From Symbiodinium natans (Eukaryota; Sar; Dinophyceae; Suessiales; Symbiodiniaceae): a DNA stretch of 64,000 nucleotides. The DNA is taken from NCBI GenBank assembly GCA_905221605.1, contig CAJNDS010001946.1, forward strand, positions 560,736 through 624,735, written 5' to 3'. The position numbers were made by a program, and so were the translations under genes. The notes under the pieces are model-generated. The model was not told where the DNA came from and made no database searches. It saw only the letters and a program-made list of their open reading frames with translations. Shown one piece after another: positions 10,564 to 22,705 of the stretch. Every line of letters starts with the position of its first letter. The stretch's first letter is position 1.

Positions 10564-11510
10564 CCGCTCTGGCCATATCCGCAGCCGTCACCAAGCAGCT
10601 GCAGTATCTTTCAGAATATCTGTGGAACTGTGGAAACTGCAAGATGAGTGGGGTTCCAGCTTGGCACCCTGGCTGTCTGAGCAGAGTCATACGCCCTAAG
10701 CCCTGAGCAATACGACTTGGGTGTGCCTCACCCTTCCTGGGCAAAAAGATCTGGACAGATGATCCCTTAAAGCCATGGAAGCAGAGCTCCCCGGATACAT
10801 CAAGAAGTTCGCGGCGGTTTTGGACCCACTGCAGGACGCCTGTTCACGACATGAGGGGCGCATCGTGCAGATACGATGTCGACTTTGCTGAAGTACAAAC
10901 AGGCCAGTAGCAAACAGCTGCTGCTGCAGAGTGTCGTGGGGTCCGTGGCCAGGAGATAAAGTTTAGACACGAATCGGCAATACGCGAATCATGCCAAGTC
11001 CCTTTCTAAATTGTTTTTGCTGCCTTTGGCCATGTACTCCGAAGCGTTTCTTTCCGATGAGTCGTTGGCAGGAAGATGCCATGGTGGCGGTTGTAACCAT
11101 GACTGGCTCCTGCTGTCCCATCACGACCGCACACTGCAATGCGTCACAAGGCTTTGTTTTGCTTAAGAACACCCGCCGGCACAACTTTCCCTGCTCGTAC
11201 CAATTATATTGTAGTTATGTATTCAGGCAGCAGTGACCAACCCAGCTGACAAAGTGTGCCGACTTAACAAGCATTCGATAGGCTGGTCTTTGCATCCGGT
11301 CGTGTTAGGCCTGCCGAGTGGAGAGCTGCCATAACTTCCTCACCTGCGCAGCTCAGGTTTGACACCGCTCGAAATGCCCTTCTGGGCATCGAGGCCAGCA
11401 ATCTGACTCGAGATGACTCAAACTGTCGCGCGCAGGTTCACAAGTTTTTTGAAGCGTTGTGCTTGTGCGAGGGCTTCAAGCCGTTGCCGAAGCTGGAGAA
11501 GTTTACCGAG
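10564..11510 (+). CDS. Unknown gene, at least three exon candidates
   Basis: The segments are 10566-10630 (ALAISAAVTKQLQYLSEYLW), 10775-10890 (MEAELPGYIKKFAAVLDPLQ, with a second frame to 10956 reading LLKYKQASSKQLLLQSVVGS) and 11357-11510 (RFDTARNALLGIEASNLTRD ... EALCLCEGFKPLPKLEKFTE). The last has an AG|G acceptor and a GT donor after GAG. All are helical with coherent composition and lie on one strand. The frame change within the middle segment means an intron or indel is missed. No family is recognised. Confidence 0.45.
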
Positions 11511-11639
11511 GTCCTGGGCCTGTTGTCGCTGACTCGCTGCAGCATATCAGGGCCCTGATTTTTTCACCACCTTCGGTGTGGGGTTGTTAGATTTTGAACT
11601 CAACTCTTCTCCTCGCCCGGAACTCTTCTCTTTGCCCGG

Positions 11640-11868
11640 CCTACTCCTAGAGACAACCCCAGAGACTCCCTGGAGTGCCCAACCCCAGAGACTCCCGGAG
11701 TGCCCAACCCCAGACTCCCTGGAGTGCCCAACTTCAAAGACCTTGGAGTGCCCAACCCCAGCAGTGCCCAATTTCAGAGACCCTGGAGTGCCCAACCCCA
11801 GAAACTCCGAGTGCCCAACCCCGAAGACTCCCTGGAGTGTTCAACCCCAGTGACCCTGGAGTGCCCAA
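11640..11868. repeat. GC-rich minisatellite, unit about 26-30 bp
   Basis: About eight units of the type CCCTGGAGTGCCCAACCCC plus AGAGACTC. Unit length varies. A related inverted copy lies at 50470-50620, including the neighbouring CGGGCAAAGAGAAGAGT-like segment. Confidence 0.8.
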
Positions 11869-12004
11869 GGGGGGCAGGACGGCCAAAAATTCCAAATCCC
11901 CAAGGTGGGGATGTTCGAAGTAAAACAATTAAAGTTGTTTTTCGGCTCATGATGTAGGGCACTTGAAGTATTTGGGCTTCAGGAGGGCGATTAGAGCGAC
12001 ACAG

Positions 12005-12115
12005 AGAGACAGAGAGAGAGAGAGAGAGAGAGCGACGGGGGCTCCCACTGGGGGTCCTCCTCGCTGGGTAGAAGAAGAAGAAGAAGAAGAGAGAGAGAGC
12101 GACAACGCCCGTTGA
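12005..12115. repeat. GA and GAA microsatellites
   Basis: (GA)n around 12007-12031 and (GAA)n followed by (GA)n around 12070-12100. Confidence 0.9.
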
Positions 12116-12925
12116 GAGACGTGGGATCGGGGCGCGCCTAGGCGCAGGGTCCGTCCCGTCCCTATATGCCCCAAAGAAAGAAAGCAAAGACAACGCCCTT
12201 CAAGCCCCGTAGTGCAAATCTGGTCAAATTTCGTCGACTGTCAGAACAGACACTTTGTGCACCTCATTTATCACTCTTGGAGTGGCCAAGCTTTCCCATG
12301 TCAGGAACAGCGACAGGCATGTGGACGAAAAGATGGCCCGCCAACGTGAAAAATCTGTGTCATATGCGCACCGCGCAGATCTGGTCAAGCTCGCACCAAG
12401 GCCGCATTATGCCATTCTGGAGTGGCAGGTTTGCCTGTACGAGCGTAGATATTTCAAGCAAATTCTTGTCCAACCCTGTTTATCTTTAATCCGGAACAGC
12501 TCCGCCACTCAAAGGACGTTTCGTTCCTACAAATACCCAGGCTTCTGCCGAAGTGCCTTGGATGGATTTCAACCCGGGCAGAGAGCATCATGCCCCTGGG
12601 ACGATTGAGGAGCTCACGTAGGCCACGACCGCGGTTTCTTTGGCCTAGAGGAGCTTCGATACTGTGAACGGCTGATATTCCGGTATGGAAACTTTCCTGT
12701 TCCATGAACTGATGAAAGAATCACGCAGAGGCGCTCATCGGACCTCGCAATTGTTGCGGTTAGCGCGGGAATTGACGTGCCACATGCCTCTCCATCTGGA
12801 ATCTGAGAAAGGTTATTGGGCGCCTGCAAGTCTGCTGGCCTCACCTGCAGTTTGTGAGGCCGTTAGTGCACGTAATTGCTGCAGTGCTTTGTGCAATTTT
12901 GTGACACTTGGTTTTCACACCCTAG

Positions 12926-13120
12926 GGACGTTGGATTTCTGCAACCGTTGCAAGCGAACGAGTGCAAAATCTGACCATTCGCATGACTTCTCCCGAAGTT
13001 GTATCTGGGCCAAGCGTTCTCGCAGAGCAAGTTCATACTCTGCTGGGCAGGTTTGCTTTGAACGGTGCAGACGACGTCGTCAAGTATCGGAAGCCGCTTG
13101 ATGACGAGAAGCGCACGTGA
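12926..13120 (+). CDS. C-terminal exon of an unknown protein
   Basis: The CCTAG acceptor at 12921-12925 opens a 64-codon frame to TGA 13118-13120. It reads RWISATVASERVQNLTIRMT, then SPEVVSGPSVLAEQVHTLLG, then RFALNGADDVVKYRKPLDDE. Amphipathic helices and a charged end make coding very likely. Upstream candidates (12180-12560, with a repeated motif ANLVK...LLEW and DLVK...ILEW) could belong to the same gene but are not phased. The family is not recognised. Confidence 0.6.
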   Translation, partial: GRWISATVASERVQNLTIRMTSPEVVSGPSVLAEQVHTLLGRFALNGADDVVKYRKPLDDEKRT

Positions 13121-13825
13121 GCGACACACCTGCGCCTATACAATTGGGAACATGCATGTCATACAAGTGCTGTCCGAACAAGTCACATGAGACAACAGCA
13201 GCCTTCCTTCACCCGCCAAGGTGGAAGGGCGCGGGCCCTGAACACCGGTGCATTACAATTGGCCGCCCAGGCTTCACAGAAAAGGCTGGGCTTTGCTGGG
13301 CATAAGCCTAAGCTTCCAAGGCTTCCAAGATTGAAGGCACAGTTTCGGGGCCAAAACGGGGCATGGGTGTCTGCAAGGTTTTGCTTGGGTTGAGGAAGCA
13401 GCGGGATAGCCATCAACTTGTCCTATCCCCAGTGGAGTGGCGTGTTCGGGGACGGAAGAGTCATCAGGCTGAGAACCTGGGCTCAGGTTCTAGATGGAGC
13501 GCGCCGTGATCGTGTGGCCCTGGATCAAGGCACCACAATCACCACGCCAACTGCGCATTTTCCGGCCCGGTTCCTGCCAGCGGAGACTATAGACGCTGAA
13601 TGGATAGTGCCTCTACGCTTTCGTTGTTCCAACTCTCCTGCATCCCACACACTTCCCGCGGGCTTGCACTAAATCCTGGTACAGGGTCCACATGCTGAAG
13701 ATGTTCATTGCATGGTAGCGACGGCGCATGCCACGTTGGCAGCTTTCGGGGAGGCTTCTTCATCCTGGTCCCCGAGGGATCCGAGGCTGGGCTTCATGGC
13801 AGTCAGGGCAGCCCTGCGGTTCAGC

Positions 13826-14112
13826 TCGCGAAAAGACCCAGTACAATCAGTTCAACCCTGAAATCTCCGACCTCCCCTCAACGAGACCTGCAGATGTCTT
13901 GAGGTTTTTGTCTTCGGGTGGGTGTCCATCGTGTGTGTGTGTGTGTGTGTGACTGAGAGCCGCCTGTTCTCTGCGTTGCGTTCTGCCTCTGCACGCCGTG
14001 AAAGTGGAAAGCTGGTGGAAGTTGGAAGAAGGTGGCCGACGTGAGCTCCACGCTGGTCCGAGAACTCCTCCGGGCAGGGGACCGTGACTTTGGCAGAAAA
14101 GGAGCTCAAAGT
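13826..14112 (+). CDS. Nucleotidyltransferase-like exons (NMNAT/NadD C-terminal motif)
   Basis: 14023-14112 reads VADVSSTLVRELLRAGDRDF. The ISST.[VI]R[ED]L...G motif is the C-terminal signature of nicotinate/nicotinamide mononucleotide adenylyltransferases, where it contacts the nucleotide phosphates (family knowledge). An upstream segment at 13835-13902 (YNQFNPEISDLPSTRPADVL) is protein-like, but no motif places it in this family. A (GT)n tract separates them. The N-terminal GxFxPxHxGH site is not seen, so the assignment rests on one motif. Confidence 0.35.
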
Positions 14113-14930
14113 TTTCTCAAAAGACCCTGCAGCCGTCAGGTGCGGGTGCGCAATATGTGAGAAATCACCGTCAAACATCGGCTGCTTCTGGATTCAACTG
14201 CCAGACTGCAGGAGGGGGGTGGAGCAAGACGGAAAATCCGTCGGTGTTTGTTTGGTTCCTTTTTATGGATCGCCAAGATCCTAGCAATGGCCTCGAGATG
14301 AGTCGTTTCTCTATGTTTTTCAATGCTCGAACACCGTGGTGAACACCGTAACGCTGAGGCCAAGGCCTTGAGCGGCTCCTTCATCCCCAGGCTGGAGGGC
14401 GGCAGTGCGTTGCAGTGCAGACTGCATTGCAAACTTCATTTGTGGTTTATAGTCATGGTGGACGATGGAGCATTGAGGTTGCCGACTGGCTCCTTCGGAG
14501 TGGGATCTACGGTCCGGCTGTGCGCCCGCTTGCCGCCGCTCCTGGCACTTGAAGATTGCGAAACAAAAAAGAAGATTATGTCAGCACAGCATAAGTGTGC
14601 CGAGCAAGGCTCACTTGTGCATTGTCGCTGCTGCCACATGAGCCCTCCGAAGCAGTGCACTCCACAAGCTCGTGACAGAAGCAACTCTAATCCCAAGATG
14701 AATTGGGTCACAAGAAAGGGTGTGGCTGTGCATAGCATTGTTCCCTTACCCCCGGTACAACGTGCACCTGTGAAAGGCGCCAGTCATTGCCTACCCAAGC
14801 AGGATATTGCAGAACATGCCTTCGCAATGGCGTGCTTCAGATGGTTCAGTTCCACCTTGATATGGCTCTTTTGGGCTCCTTGGCTTCTACGGATTCTACA
14901 GATTCTGCGGTAGCGACGCATTCCTCCTAA

Positions 14931-15128
14931 ATGCGAGCGTTTGAAGCCCGAAGTCAGTTGCAAGCGTTACCAACCGTTCAGGCAAAGTGCTTGGTCAAGT
15001 CGAAATCTGCAACTTCGGATCATTGTTTGGCATTGCTGTTCCAGGCTTCAGTCCTCCATGCAGTGGGAAAAGCGGGCGCCACAGACACCATCGCAGACCT
15101 TGACCAGTGGCTGGAGGCCGGTGCTTAG
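14931..15128 (+). CDS. Weak candidate exon, unknown
   Basis: ATG at 14931 to TAG at 15126-15128. The tail GATDTIADLDQWLEAGA looks protein-like. The earlier ORF 14323-14913 is Cys-rich but lacks domain features. Kept only as a candidate. Confidence 0.25.
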   Translation: MRAFEARSQLQALPTVQAKCLVKSKSATSDHCLALLFQASVLHAVGKAGATDTIADLDQWLEAGA

Positions 15129-16278
15129 CCAGACGTTCACCAACCGACGTTTTGTTCGAGGAATTGTGTCTGTGTACATGTTCTATTTCTGCCCCCCCCC
15201 CCCTTCTTGTTCCCTACGCCCTGCCCATTCCCTGAAAGCACGAACAAGTGGACCCAACAGCACGGCAAAAGATGCACGGCACCTTTCAGAATAACGAAGA
15301 CCCGTCCAGCAGTCCTGTCAGCGAAGGCACGGTCAGTGCAAGAAAGAAAATGATGTGTCGCAGTCCTCACCTGAATGCTGGTTTTGCATTGCTGTGCCAG
15401 ACAATGATCCTGCATGGAGCAGAGCAGGCATCCTTCGGCAAAAAATTTCGCCTAACTTGTCCAGTCTGCGACGCAGTTGTTATACATGGTTGCCGGGATT
15501 ATAAAAACTTTCCAGTTTCTTCTTCCCCCCCGTCGTGAGATGTCAGCGTCGTCAGGGTCGGGGCGGCTCCGTCGCTGGCCTCGCTGTGGCAGACGTGCCG
15601 GGCCGCGGGCGCGGCCTCCTCGCCGCTGCGAAACTGGTGCTTGTGGCCACACGATGAGTGTTTTGACGGGGAGCTTGCAGATTGAGGAGTTCCGGCTTGT
15701 ACTTGTGTGGCCTTCTAGGGTTTGGATGTGCAGCATTCTTGGCCCTTTCCTTTACTTTTGCAGGGCAGGTTGCATACAATTCTCTGCCTCGTAAATGCAA
15801 CAAATGCAACTTAGAGCCAGTTATGCAAAGCATGGGAGCACGTTGTCACGACGTCGTGCACCTTGGGATGAATGTCGTTATGGAGACCATCTTACACATC
15901 GGGTCTGCTTGTACTTGTATGGCAAGCCAGGTTCATTTTGTCTGTTGTTGCCTGCTGTGGAGCTGTCACCTGTCAGTTCAAGGCATGGAAACACGAGAAC
16001 ATATGCGCTTCATCCATAACGCGTTGGCACATCATTCAACTTGGTGGCGCTTTCGAGGTGCCCAACCGACGGTTGATTTCTGTGCCTTCCGAGTGTGTGC
16101 TTTATGAGCGTGTCCTGGCAGAGAAACGCTTCGCAGAGTCGAGCCGTGCGAGCCTCGCATGTATTCATAGAAAGATGTGACACTGCACTGTCCTTGCTAA
16201 GCCTGCCAAGCATAGCAGGATAGTTTGTGGCTTCCCTTGGCGAAGCATCACTTTGCACCGTAGCGGCCGTAGTCTCAG

Positions 16279-16730
16279 CTGGCAAAGGCAACATCAAGGA
16301 CGAAACGGAGGAGATGCAAAGTCTCGTCGCCTATCTCCAAGCCAACAAAACAGCCCAGGCTGGTGAGCTTCAATCATGCTACTTGTAGGCTTAACCTCTC
16401 ACGCACTCACAATTCATGAGTAGCTGCCTGCATTTCCGATGCTTTGACTTCCACTTTACCAAGCCAAGGGGCGGGGACTTCACGTGCAACTGCTCTCCCA
16501 TCAGGGGCAGGCAAACAGGAAAATGTCGGTAACTTCAGTGCTTATCCCGGGATGCACCTCAACGCTGGGAAAGCAACATGGGCAAAGCAAAAAAATAGCG
16601 AAACACCCTCAACACATCCCGCAGTGACAGAGTAGACCTGTTTCCTTTATTTTACCTCCCAGCATCTGGTCTCAAGAGGACGCGGTGTCCAACAAGTTTC
16701 TGCTCTCGGCTCCTGGGCAGAACGTCACAG
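16279..16730 (+). CDS. Two candidate exons of an unknown gene
   Basis: 16279-16362 follows TCTCAG, reads GNIKDETEEMQSLVAYLQAN and ends at the donor GTGAGC. 16663-16730 follows TTTTACCTCCCAG, reads IWSQEDAVSNKFLLSAPGQN and ends at the donor GTGCGT. Both have textbook polypyrimidine/AG acceptors and GT donors. They could be 5' exons of the SET-domain gene downstream, but no shared domain proves it. Confidence 0.5.
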
Positions 16731-17380
16731 GTGCGTGTTGCAGAGAATTGTGCAGAGGGGTTGTAGGATGTTCCTGGGCCATTGTAGAGTCCATGCGATG
16801 GTATGCGATTGTATGCACAGTATGGCCATGGGTGTCTTGCTTAGCAACTCTCTGTTGACGTGCTTCGCACCGAAACCTTGGGGCTTGAAGGCTTTAAGCT
16901 TGGGGGTCGTGGTGGGGCCTAATGGACTTTGGGGTCGGGAGCCTCGGCTTAGTAGGGTTCAGAACGGATTCGCGTAAACTCGCGGAACTCTGTCAGCACC
17001 CAACAACTCTGAATGCCCTCTTAGTGCTCATTCAGAATGCATTTTGCCAGCCCGAAGCCCGAAAATTTGAGGAATGGCATGGGCTTAACCCAGAAGTCCT
17101 ACAGGAGTGGGGGAGCGATCAAATCTGTTCTGCGTGGCGTACAGTACCCTATAGAAGGAATGGTGAGAGGCAAGCCCGAAACCCTAAAATGGGTGGGCAT
17201 TGGCAAACGTTGAACACTGAAAGACACAAGCATATCTGTGAATAAGCGCGGGCTCAGGCCCAACCCCCCCCAAAGTGAGCGGCGTCATACATCACCAAGA
17301 GATCCTTCAAAAGGGGGTTGGCCACTGGCAACAAACACCCTGAAACCCGCTGAAACACCCTCTGAAGGCCTGGCCAAGAA

Positions 17381-17631
17381 TAATGTTGACTTCGCATTAA
17401 TAAACCCCCCCCCCCTTCATTGATCAATCTCTCCGGCCAGGGCCTCCTCAATAATGTTCGCCTAAATCCTGGTAGGACGTACTACTAGTTTTAGTATTAG
17501 GTAGTAGCACCACGCCCGTAAAAACCGGATTTCCCGGGTCGGATTTTACAATTGTGGCGGGCTACACTATTGTGTTCCGGCAGCGGGATTTTACAATTGC
17601 GGGTGGATCCACTAATGTGAAGTCAACATTA
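17381..17631. mobile_element. 251-bp MITE-like element with 19-bp terminal inverted repeats
   Basis: The left end is TAATGTTGACTTCGCATTA (17381-17399) and the right end is TAATGTGAAGTCAACATTA (17613-17631). They are inverted repeats with one mismatch. The outermost TA on both sides fits a TA target-site duplication as in Tc1/mariner elements (family knowledge). The inside is non-coding, with a poly-C run and a repeated GGATTTTACAATTG motif. The element is non-autonomous if real. Confidence 0.6.
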
Positions 17632-18040
17632 AAGAAAATGTTTGCTGTTCTTTCGCAAGACGTGGCCAAGTGAAGAGCGGTTGGCTTTGTGAAGAAGTCC
17701 TTGCCCATTCAAGGCGTTCATCCTTCAACAGCTTCAGCACCGCTCCCCTTCAAAGCGTTTTGCGCCTTACCTCCGGGAGTCTCAGCTTTGCCTGCAGCAA
17801 GTGTTTACTGGTGGTGGCTGAAGTCGGGGAGTTCTCAGTAGGAGCTAAACCACGGTCGTTGCAGGAAATTCTGTACGATAACCCAGGCCTAGCCAAATAG
17901 ACAGCCTAGGATCTGCGTAAGTCTGCGCTGACGATGCTTCCGAGGCAGGTGTGTGTGTGTGTGTGTGTGTGTTTTCTCATGGGCCAGTCGACTTACTTGT
18001 GGCTCTGCAAGCAAGCACGTAGCAGTCATTCACCTCGCAG

Positions 18041-20455
18041 ACCTTCCATGACTGAGAGGTTGCCACTTTTCTGGTCTGCTGAAGATCAAGCAGAGTTGCG
18101 AGGCTTGCAAGCCCACTTGCGGCTTAGGCAGTACAGCACCAGCACACAGCACTTGCTGGTGCTCGTTCTTTAGGGAAACCCACAAAAGATGCTTGTATGG
18201 CTGTGACCCACCTCTGTCCTTTGGTGTGCTTGGTTCCAGGCACACTGGCTGCCCATGAGATGCCAAAGATGCGGCAAGCCATGCGGAAAGAGCGCCTTTG
18301 CTACACGTATCTGTGTCAGGACGCTTAGGATTTGGATAATGTGGAGTGTGGATGTTGTCTGAGAGTTCAATTAATTGTGCCGAACGCCTTCAAGGATGTT
18401 CTCAAGCTGAAACCTTTTTCCTTTCTGGCTATAAACTGTAAACCTGCAAGCCTAAAGTTCATTGCAGCGCGACACTTGGAAGGTACGAGATCCTCTCTGC
18501 AGCTGCGCCAGACCTTGCCACCATCCATCCCTTTGCAGAATATCAGGTCAGGAGGGTTTCGTGTTTGAATGTTGCAGCCGATATCTGCGCCACTTGCCCG
18601 CCCGATGCTGGGGGGACTATGGGGAGGCCAAGAGACTCGGTAACTCGGACAACAGAAGTTGAAGCCGCTCAGCTTAAGTTTTTCGAGAGGAATGGAAATT
18701 GCCAGCATGCAATCAGCTACTTTGGGACTTTGTGTTCAAGGAGCTGGCTTCCCGAATCCAGAACCCTGCAGAGGCTGCTTACGCGTTTGTGGCAGCGCGG
18801 GCCTTCACGCTGCCGCCCGAGGCTGGCACGGCTGCGGTGTCACATGGCAGCCGTGGGTTTGGTTGCATGTGCAGCATGGGCGCATGTCATTCCATGTCAT
18901 TCCGTCAGCTGCTCAATGTTAAAGGTTTCAGGGAGCAGGCAAGTGACGGCACCTCGGGGCATGAACAGGTGGACCCCAAGTCTGCAATCATCAGTTCATG
19001 AGGGAATGCAGGTGCACGGGATGGGTTTTAAGAGTGAGGTGCTCGCGTCCCCCCCCGCAAAGAAAGAGATGAGAAGAACATTGATCTCTTTGTACCGGTA
19101 CTTGCCTCATCCGATCTGAGTCTCAGGCTTTATCCTTTCATTGATATGGCCAACCACCAGATATCAGAGCCCAACGTCAGCCTCAACTCGGAGGTGCTTG
19201 GGGTTGAGCGCACCTCCCAAAAGCGAGATTACAAAGAGGGTGCCAGAAATGTTAAGGAAATGTGACGGGCTGGAAGTTGCACTCCAGTAGCATATCTTTG
19301 CAAATCTGCATGGGAAGCATTTGCTACGCGTACTCTGTGTACTGGCCTGATGCCTGCAGGAGTTCGAATGGCACCTCCAGGAGTCAACGGCAGCCCGGGT
19401 TGAGGTGCGTATCGGTACACGATGCAGACAATGTGCAAACAACGTGCAGGCGTATGCCTCTATGCCTCATTTCCCACGACCCTTTCTTTCGTACACAGCT
19501 TTCTTTGGCACAGCGGCGTTGTCAAGGTGCTTGCAAACTTTTTACAACTCAGTTGTCTGGAAACGCCCCTGGCTCCGAGGTGAAGCAGCGCGCAGATGGC
19601 TTCACTGCCCAGCTGCTTTCTCAGCGCACAGTGCGCACCAGGAGCGGTTTGGGCCGAAAAAGCACGAGTGGTTGCGACAGGTTTCCCTTCCCAAGCTTCT
19701 TGTAGTTAACAGATACTGGGGTATGATCTGTCACGAACACGTGTTGCACCAAAATTCCGATGTCGCAACTGTAACAGTCCTCGCTGTTGGATTGCTGGAG
19801 GCTTAAGTCTTAGTTGAGGCTCTGAACTTCAATTGAAACCCCATGCTGGCCAGCGCAGCTTTCGCGTTCAGGCAGGAAGTCACCGTTGCTTACGGCGACT
19901 CGGGCGATGTGTTGCTGGCTGTTTTGGTTTCAACCTTGAAGTGTTGTGGAGAGTTAAAGAATTAGAGGCAGTCTGTTCTTTCGGAGTGGTGAGGTTTAGG
20001 CCAGGTTTAGGGATAGCTGAGTCTTAGTGGTGGATTGATGAGGGTTTAGAGTTTCGATCTATATCAGAATTTGGGTTTTTAAGGTGTAGGTTGTAGCTGA
20101 ACGACACCAAATTCCACTTCGCGTTGCAGAGAGCGAGAGTTTGCAAAGAGTCAGCTCATGGTCCAAGCTGCCAGGACCTCAGACACCCCAGGCCTTCCAA
20201 AAAGTGTAGCGGTCCGCGAAAAACGCGAAAGGGGGCCAGCTGGAACGAAATGAAGGGGCGAAAAGGCGGGTTTCGGGTACCCCTGGAATGGGTGGGGGGG
20301 GGAGGGGGGGGGGTCCAAAGAGCCAAATGCCTCACACGCAACATGTCTCTCTGTGTTTGTGTGTGTGACATAGAGGACCAGGTCCTTGACGGGCTAGCCG
20401 TTGAGGCTTCCATCCGAACTACTACGCCTTGCTCCGCTATGGCTTCGTCACTCCA
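18041..20455 (+). CDS. SET-domain protein methyltransferase (Rubisco LSMT/SETD-like), multi-exon
   Basis: Exons read by eye are: 18041-18102 ERLPLFWSAEDQAELRG; 18240-18319 TLAAHEMPKMRQAMRKERLC; 18717-18836 LLWDFVFKELASRIQNPAEA then ARAFTLPPEAG; 19121-19193 LYPFIDMANHQISEPNVSLN; 19360-19404 EFEWHLQESTAARVE; 19872-19903 QEVTVAYGDSG; 20406-20455 FHPNYYALLRYGFVTP. The D-x-x-NH motif, the GxEVTxxYG motif and the terminal YGF are hallmarks of the LSMT/SETD3/SETD6 SET domain, which methylates lysine or histidine of proteins. Exon 1-2 and 19903-20406 junctions phase well with GC donors. One linker exon before QEVTV is missing from my model, and the 19121 start is one base out of phase. The C-terminal substrate-binding domain is not resolved. 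Confidence 0.65.
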
Positions 20456-21174
20456 TGGATACACCGATGGACTTGCCTAACGTCGCCTGTCTCAGCACGA
20501 CATGTCTACCTGCGAATATATTCAATGCAGCAACAGGCTTACCATGACATGCTAGTGTGGGCAAAGACTAAGATCGCATTCGCGGGTATCCCAGGCCGGT
20601 GCGCTTGGAGTTAGCAGTGGACAGCTTGCCTCGGCCCGACAGCTCACGCCCCTCGAATTGCAACTCAGAAGCCTCGCGATGGAGCTGCCGCTCTGGCTGC
20701 CTTGTATATCTATGCCCTGAACGTTCACATACGTTCACTGTTCAATTATAGGAGCATGAGATCATGGCAGACCGAGTCCCGCTTTGAGGTTGGAAGAAGC
20801 TACTGCGAAAAGCAGCTGGAAACACGGTCTCCTTCAATGTGGAGTCCTGTGCAGGCCCGCGCGGCCCAAAGGCAATATCCAAAAACCCGTTCCAAGCATC
20901 AGAAGCCTTAGATCAAGTGCGTCTCGTCCCAGAAGCCGCGTTTTTCACTTGGAAGTTCCCGGCCCTGGATCATGGTACGGCAGATTCGAGCGTCAAGATA
21001 ATGAAGAAGGAATAGAAAGAGCGCCCCCCCCCCCCCCCCCCCCCCGCGTTTACAGGCAAAAGAAGTGTATCGAAATCGGGACAGCCTTAAGAGCTCGGAG
21101 CTTATTCAGTTACCCTCCCTGACAAACTCTCGCGAGAATTCTTACGGAGTTGTAGGTTGGTGTATGCTGAACAG
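20456..21174. other. Mostly intron-like; poly-C run
   Basis: Possible helical frame at about 20618-20700 (QLASARQLTPLELQLRSLAM) and a 20-base C run at 21026-21045. Either could belong to the SET gene's 3' part. Confidence 0.3.
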
Positions 21175-21312
21175 TTGAGTCAGCGGGGCCAGGGCTTCGG
21201 CTTCGAGGCGGATCATGTTCGATTTTCTGATCCATTGTTGAAGCTTTTTGTTTGCAACTTCCGAGAGCTTGAAAGAGAGATAAAGAGAGCACTGCGCACT
21301 GCTGGACCTTAG
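21175..21312 (+). CDS. C-terminal exon, unknown (possibly the end of the SET gene)
   Basis: After GAACAG, the frame reads LSQRGQGFGFEADHVRFSDP, then LLKLFVCNFRELEREIKRAL, and ends at TAG 21310-21312. It has good coding character. Its position downstream of the SET exons on the same strand fits a terminal exon of that gene, but the C-terminal domain of LSMT proteins is too variable to confirm. Confidence 0.45.
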   Translation: MSQRGQGFGFEADHVRFSDPLLKLFVCNFRELEREIKRALRTAGP

Positions 21313-22705
21313 GGCACAAAGCTGGAACTAGCAGACTCCACAATGAATATCCTCGACATTCACTCGGGACTGAACAAGCCAAGCCTAAACGCATTCGCGG
21401 AATATCGTCCTGACGGAAGGTCAAGGATATTTCCAGCATGTCACTCAGCACAAGCAGCACAGGGCGTGTGTAAAGCTTGTTATAGGCCTTCTGACATAAG
21501 TTATCGCAGAGCACGTGTAAAGCCAAAAGTAGGAAACCGATACCAAGATCTGGAAAGCAACACTTCCACGACTTCCATGCGAAGATCCTGACAGTTCTCC
21601 CTGCCATCACTTCCATGCGAAGCCGATGCCAAGACTCTCAAAAACAGCATCGTCTGCATCATGTCGATGATGTTCCTGTGGGGAATGGCAGGTCTCGGAC
21701 CTTCGTGCTTGTTGCGGTGAAAGATCGTAAGACTCGAGCAATGCAGCGGCTGTGTGACTGTGTGCACAATGTGCTCGACTTTTGTGCCGCAGTCCCCGGC
21801 CCTGGCCTCTCCGATGCCTTGGCCTTCGCACGCCTTTGGTCCTGCGAGGAAGGCCAGAGGGAACCTTCCAGCTAAAGCAATCTATACTGCAAAGCCGAAA
21901 ACGCCGGGCCGAAGCTGAACCCAACCTGACGCGTGCTCAAACCTCTTGCAGGCCCGGCCTCTCTGAAACGCTGTGGTCTCGACCTGGGCCAGGTCGCATG
22001 GGTTGCTGTAGAAGTGTCACGTTAAAATGTTGTCGGTTCCTGTGGGCTTTCGGGGTCTGGTTTGGTCATGTTTGCTATGGATGCTTTGGGTGGGATGCTT
22101 TGGGAGGCTAGGATGGGGGTGGTTCCCGTTGGCTGAGATAGGCAGCACATGATTTCATAGTTTCTTTTGTTAATCAAGGTCGCTGTTCGGTCACCGTCCA
22201 TTTCCTGTCTCCAAAGTGTCCCATCATCTCCAGGCTCTCTAGGTCTGTGGTATGAGCCGGTGGCATGGGATCCTGGCAGTTCTTAGCAGCTTTACCGCGA
22301 AAGGTTGACGTGGCGTGTAGGACCTTGGCTACTGATTTGTCGGGCCTGTCAGATTGTGCAGGACATGCATTGGCACACCTTATCACAGAATCATGCTTTG
22401 GAGTCTCTGTCTCTGTGTGTGTGTGTGTCAATGCTTCTGACTTCAGTCTTGCCTACTGAATCCCATAATCTGCCACCAGCTCATGGCAGGCATCCTGGAA
22501 GGAGCCGAGCAGGGTTGGGATGAAGGGTTGGGAGGGCAAGCGTTGGCAGTACAAGCACAATGTTGGGAGTCTCGTTGTGGCACTGTTGTGGGATTGTGGG
22601 ATCTGCTCATTGCTATGCCGGAGGTCTTCACGTCACTTTCACTCCCTACAAGCTGTGGATGCCTCAAGTTAGAAGCGTTTTGAGTGTACTCATCGACATC
22701 CTTCC
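21313..22705. other. Intergenic; simple repeats and weak ORFs
   Basis: Holds an ACTTCCATGCGAAG repeat pair near 21570-21625, a protein-like stretch at about 21680-21730 (RTFVLVAVKDRKTRAMQR) without a domain context, and a (GT)n tract near 22420. No gene model is supported. Confidence 0.3.

Noticed and set aside
21680-21740. Integrase-like fragment (RTFVLVAVKDRKTRAMQR)
   Set aside because: Single short resemblance with no DDE residues or neighbouring pol domains.
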